From RGIG995 sp045635765 (GTDB taxonomy: Bacteria > Bacillota > Clostridia > Oscillospirales > UBA644), in contig JAZTWH010000077.1 in NCBI GenBank assembly GCA_045635765.1, positions 21,493-85,492 of the forward strand: a stretch of DNA of 64,000 bases. The letters are read 5' to 3'. This document shows positions 61,190-64,000 of the stretch, one piece after another (within the stretch, counting starts at the first letter, position 1; every line of letters begins with the position of its first letter). Position numbers and translations under genes: made by a program. The notes beneath the pieces were generated by a model. That model ran no database searches. It had not been told where the DNA came from and worked only from the letters and a program-made list of their open reading frames with translations.

Positions 61190-61750
61190 TTATAGAAAAT
61201 CCCGAATCCCCGACAGGATTAGAGGGGAAAGGAACAGATCCCAAAGCAACACGAAGGCGGAGCATTGAAAAATTACCAACGATCGAAGCAAATAGGATTT
61301 TAATCGCTGAAAAAAGGAGGAGGCATCCCCGTTCCATCCTCGGAAAAGGGAAAAAGACAGGGGAAGCGCATCCCGGACCGCCCGAATCAACAACAGACAT
61401 TCGGCCATTGCCGACGGAAAAAGACACAATCCCAAAGGCAAAAATCCCTTGGCACCGTAGACCGCAAGAAACAACCCGGCCGTATAGCCCAGACCGTAGG
61501 ATTTGAAAAACACCAAGGGAAGAGAAATCAACCAGCCAAAGAAAAACACGCCGCAGCATAAGACGAGAAGCACGTACAAAGGGCCGCTTTCAAAAGCCCT
61601 TAGCCAATTGGTTTGGGGTGGAGAGGTGAGATATTGGGTCACAAGAGAAAGTTCCCCGTCTCCCCGAAGAAGCACCGTGAGAACCCCGGAAAGATACCCT
61701 AAAAACACCGTCACAGCCCCTGCAATAAATGTTCGGTCGGAATTCATCAT
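61190..61750 (-). CDS. SpoIIM-like membrane protein
   Basis: 186 residues with four to five membrane helices. GVFFFGWLISLPLVFFKSYG, then GYTAGLFLAVYGAKGFLPLG and LCLFPSAMAECLLLIRAVRD, match the SpoIIM/DUF95 pattern (Phe-Gly loops around helices 2-4). SpoIIM is part of the DMP machine that reshapes peptidoglycan in engulfment. Here no SpoIID or SpoIIP lies next to it, but a D,D-carboxypeptidase is two genes on. ATG 61750 with AAAGGAT. Confidence 0.75.
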   Translation of the reverse strand: MMNSDRTFIAGAVTVFLGYLSGVLTVLLRGDGELSLVTQYLTSPPQTNWLRAFESGPLYVLLVLCCGVFFFGWLISLPLVFFKSYGLGYTAGLFLAVYGAKGFLPLGLCLFPSAMAECLLLIRAVRDALPLSFSLFRGWNGDASSFFQRLKSYLLRSLVIFQCSAFVLLWDLFLSPLILSGIRDFL

Positions 61751-62142
61751 CCATCATCCTTTCTTTTTCCAGATCCCGTCATACCGCTGCGGACATCCCT
61801 GAAAAAAGATATGAACCGCCCACGGGGAATATGATAAAAGAAAGAAGAATCCCTTCGTCCGCCCACTCAAAATTCAATGGCTTTTTCACAATATTTTTAA
61901 GTAATTTTTTCAATTCTTAAACTGAATTGGTTTATTTTAAACGCAATTTCGAAGCAAGTCTTGGAAGATTTTTCGCAGTAAACTCAAGATTTTTCACTGT
62001 CTGCTCCATGGCATTGGACAAACCCATGAAAGAAGGGACGGAATTGAAGAGGGCCGGATACCCCCTGAGACAATTTTTTTCTTTTCTTTTTACCATAATT
62101 CAAAGAAAAAGTCAATAAAATGAAAAAAAGAAAAAAAACCTC
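61751..62142. other. Gene-free stretch before tRNA-Leu
   Basis: AT-rich, with stops in all frames. No promoter for the SpoIIM-like gene that I trust, no repeat and no RNA. Nothing further seen. Confidence 0.55.
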
Positions 62143-62171
62143 TTGACAAATACAAAAAAATATGGTATACT
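62143..62171 (+). promoter_or_regulatory. Promoter of tRNA-Leu
   Basis: TTGACA (62143-62148), 17-base spacer, TATACT (62166-62171), 16 bases before the tRNA. Confidence 0.85.
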
Positions 62172-62186
62172 TACTCCGTTCCCTTC

Positions 62187-62273
62187 GCCGGTGTGATGGA
62201 ATTGGCAGACGTGCGGGACTCAAAATCCCGTGGTAGCGATACCGTGTGGGTTCGACCCCCACCACCGGCACCA
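62187..62273 (+). tRNA. tRNA-Leu (CAA)
   Basis: Class II tRNA; acceptor GCCGGTG with CACCGGC, anticodon stem GGGA/TCCC with loop CTCAAAA giving CAA, long variable arm, CCA encoded. Confidence 0.95.
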
Positions 62274-62276
62274 AAC

Positions 62277-62320
62277 AAAAGCCACGCCTTTGTCTCTCGA
62301 CAAAGGCGTGGCTTTTTTAC
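62277..62320 (+). terminator. Terminator of tRNA-Leu
   Basis: An 18-base perfect stem (62277-62294 with 62299-62316, core GCCACGCCTTTGTC), 4-base loop, then TTTTTT. Confidence 0.92.
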
Positions 62321-62417
62321 GGAAAAGAAAATCCTTGGTCCGCATTTTCAGAAATATGTCAAGTGGAATTATGATCCCAGCTAATCGGGAATTTTTTTTA
62401 ATGTTTTCGCAGAACAT

Positions 62418-62446
62418 TTGACAATGGGCGGTCTTTGTGATATACT
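62418..62446 (+). promoter_or_regulatory. Promoter of the transglutaminase lipoprotein gene
   Basis: TTGACA (62418-62423), 17-base spacer, TATACT (62441-62446). Confidence 0.85.
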
Positions 62447-62513
62447 ATACTGGTAGGATGCTATTTTGGGGGATCGGATGGATTCCCCGTTACTTATGAA
62501 GGGATCTGATGCT

Positions 62514-64000
62514 ATGAAAAAGACCGGGATACTCCAACTTTTAGGGTTGCTTCTGTCCTTGGCAATGGTATTCTCCCTTGCGGGATGCGGAAAAACGGGC
62601 ACGCAAGCAGACCCGACGGGAGGAAAGGACTCGGTATTCCAGTCCTCCGACCACAAGGATGGGGACGGTCCTTCCGAAGGAACGGAAACTCCTTCCTCCG
62701 GGAACGGGGGAACGGACAGAACCTCCGGCTCGGGGGCCGCAGGATCCGACAGCGATTCGCCAACGGATTCGTCGTCCGACGGGGGCTCCGGGAGCAGTTC
62801 CTCAAACTCTTCAGGCTCTCCGACCGGCTCCGCCAATTTCAATACCAACACCAATTCCAACACTAATTCCAACGGCTCGACCCAGTCGTCTTCCGGGTCT
62901 GGGACGACGAACCACACGGGGACGAATTCTGAGCCCATCGACACGCCCGTCCAAAACCCGACTCCGACTCCCACGGTAAATACGGATATTTCTCCCATTC
63001 AACCAAAGAATTACTATGGGAGGACCTGGCTATCCAATCAGCCCGGCGGAGGGGCATTGGTTCAGGATTACGATGCTTTGGCCCGGGGGATTGAGGGGAT
63101 GGAACAGACCATCCAACTCCCGGTAAAGGTGACTCAACAGCAATTTGCTTTGATTTTCAGTTGTTATCGGGGAGACTATCCTCAGCATTTCTGGTTGGGA
63201 AGCAGTTACACCATGACAACCCTAAGCGACAAGGTGATCGCCGTAACTCCCACATATTCCATCCCTTCTTCCGCAAAGGCCGCGGAGCAGAAGAAATTTG
63301 AAGATGCGGCAAAAAGCCTTCTTTCGGGCATCAATCAAACCATGACGCAATACGAAATTGAAAAAACCATCCACGACCGTCTGATTCTTTCCTGTCGGTA
63401 CAGTGATGGAGCCAACGCCCACAATGCCTACGGTGCGTTGGTGGGCAAGGTGGCCGTTTGCGAAGGATATGCCCGGGCCTTTGAATATCTCTGCCGTTGC
63501 GTGGGAATTCAAGCACTGTTCGTCCACGGATCTTCGGTGAATCCCAAGACGGGAGCCCCGGAAGGCCACGCCTGGACCATCGTTCAGATTGACGGACAAT
63601 ACTATCACACCGACCCCACCTGGGACGATGCGGGAGAACCGAATGAAGAAAACATCCATTACGCTTGGTTTGACGTGACCACCTCCCAAATCTCCAAGGA
63701 CCACGTATTGGAGCAGGACGGATACGCCTATCCCAACTGCACCGCAACCGCCGCCAATTACTTTAAGAAAAACAACGGGGAGCTTGCTTCCCTTTCCGTA
63801 GACGGTGTAGTCAGGGCCGCGAAAAAGCAAGGCTCCTCCTACGTTTTCCACGGATATATCCTGGATGGGAAGGATCCGGCCCCATGGTTTAACCAAAACG
63901 CGGAGGCGTTGGCAAGCCGGTTCGGGCTGAACGGATATTCCTATTATCTGAACATGACCGGCCCGGAGGTTATCTTTACCATGTCTCCCTATGGGGGATA
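62514..64000 (+). CDS. Transglutaminase-like lipoprotein, cut by the window end
   Basis: At least 495 residues. Lipoprotein signal ending VFSLAGCGK (lipid on Cys 25), a Ser/Gly/Thr/Asn linker of about 125 residues with NTNTNSNTNSN repeats, then a domain with the transglutaminase triad in order: Cys in VGKVAVCEGYARAFEYLC, His in GHAWTIVQIDG, Asp in YYHTDPTWDD. These surface proteins cross-link or hydrolyse peptide bonds; the bacterial ones are often of unknown target. The ATG at 62514 with AAGGGA is taken; ATG 62496 in frame is possible. The 3' end is outside the window. Confidence 0.85.
   Translation, partial: MKKTGILQLLGLLLSLAMVFSLAGCGKTGTQADPTGGKDSVFQSSDHKDGDGPSEGTETPSSGNGGTDRTSGSGAAGSDSDSPTDSSSDGGSGSSSSNSSGSPTGSANFNTNTNSNTNSNGSTQSSSGSGTTNHTGTNSEPIDTPVQNPTPTPTVNTDISPIQPKNYYGRTWLSNQPGGGALVQDYDALARGIEGMEQTIQLPVKVTQQQFALIFSCYRGDYPQHFWLGSSYTMTTLSDKVIAVTPTYSIPSSAKAAEQKKFEDAAKSLLSGINQTMTQYEIEKTIHDRLILSCRYSDGANAHNAYGALVGKVAVCEGYARAFEYLCRCVGIQALFVHGSSVNPKTGAPEGHAWTIVQIDGQYYHTDPTWDDAGEPNEENIHYAWFDVTTSQISKDHVLEQDGYAYPNCTATAANYFKKNNGELASLSVDGVVRAAKKQGSSYVFHGYILDGKDPAPWFNQNAEALASRFGLNGYSYYLNMTGPEVIFTMSPYGG

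Overview
The window reads as chromosome of a spore-forming, Gram-positive Clostridia (Bacillota) of moderate GC, probably from an anaerobic gut-type habitat. The grounds are the sporulation genes (ytfJ, a spoIIM-like gene, a DacF-type carboxypeptidase), the M50 peptidase-scpA-scpB-DUF2953-ytfJ cluster typical of Clostridia, tRNA genes with encoded CCA, strong GGAGG ribosome sites with many 4-base start/stop overlaps, and many consensus housekeeping promoters, nearly all with a 17-base spacer. The genus cannot be named from this sequence alone.

Layout. 0-6 kb (minus strand): an AraC regulator running without a stop into a rhamnulokinase that leaves the window, a large polytopic membrane protein, and an ABC transporter followed by a membrane-anchored zincin-like protein. 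6.5-7 kb: a five-tRNA operon (Val-Asp-Phe-Gly-Cys). 7.2-14.7 kb: an rRNA/tRNA 2'-O-methyltransferase, secG, a metallophosphoesterase, the M50/condensin/sporulation operon, and gap. 14.8-16.3 kb: a decayed fragment of a mobile-element polyvalent protein, then tRNA-Ala and tRNA-Ser. 16.6-21.1 kb: potABCD polyamine importer. 21.5-23.4 kb: tRNA-Arg and a cation/proton antiporter. 23.5-27.8 kb: a sugar or polyol cassette (two dehydrogenases, an RpiB-type isomerase, a ROK kinase) with a divergent AraC regulator. 27.9-36.5 kb: pyruvate kinase, a MarR-controlled heterodimeric ABC exporter, a MATE exporter and a YerB-type lipoprotein. 36.5-40 kb: a small siroheme/4Fe-4S reductase translationally coupled to a cobalamin/siderophore-type importer, under a promoter that carries a double palindrome. 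40-41.4 kb: a CPBP protease and a broken TRIC/UPF0126 gene.

41.7-58.6 kb is a long plus-strand Wzx/Wzy-type surface polysaccharide locus. It holds a 4,6-dehydratase, aminotransferases, a phosphoglycosyl transferase, an aminotransferase-like/ATP-grasp pair, two glycosyltransferases, the WbpA/B/E/D set for UDP-2,3-diacetamido-glucuronate, a UDP-GlcNAc 2-epimerase, a flippase and a polymerase. Together they could make a short repeat unit built from 4-amino-6-deoxy and 2,3-diacetamido uronic sugars, perhaps with an amino-acid side group. 58.8-64 kb carries a 37-residue membrane peptide, a D,D-carboxypeptidase, YesL-like and SpoIIM-like proteins, tRNA-Leu, and the start of a transglutaminase-fold lipoprotein cut by the window end.

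No CRISPR array, insertion sequence, rRNA or intact prophage was seen. The points most worth following are the AraC-RhaB continuous frame, the siroheme-reductase/importer operon, the ATP-grasp pair in the polysaccharide locus, and the zincin-like partner of the first ABC transporter.
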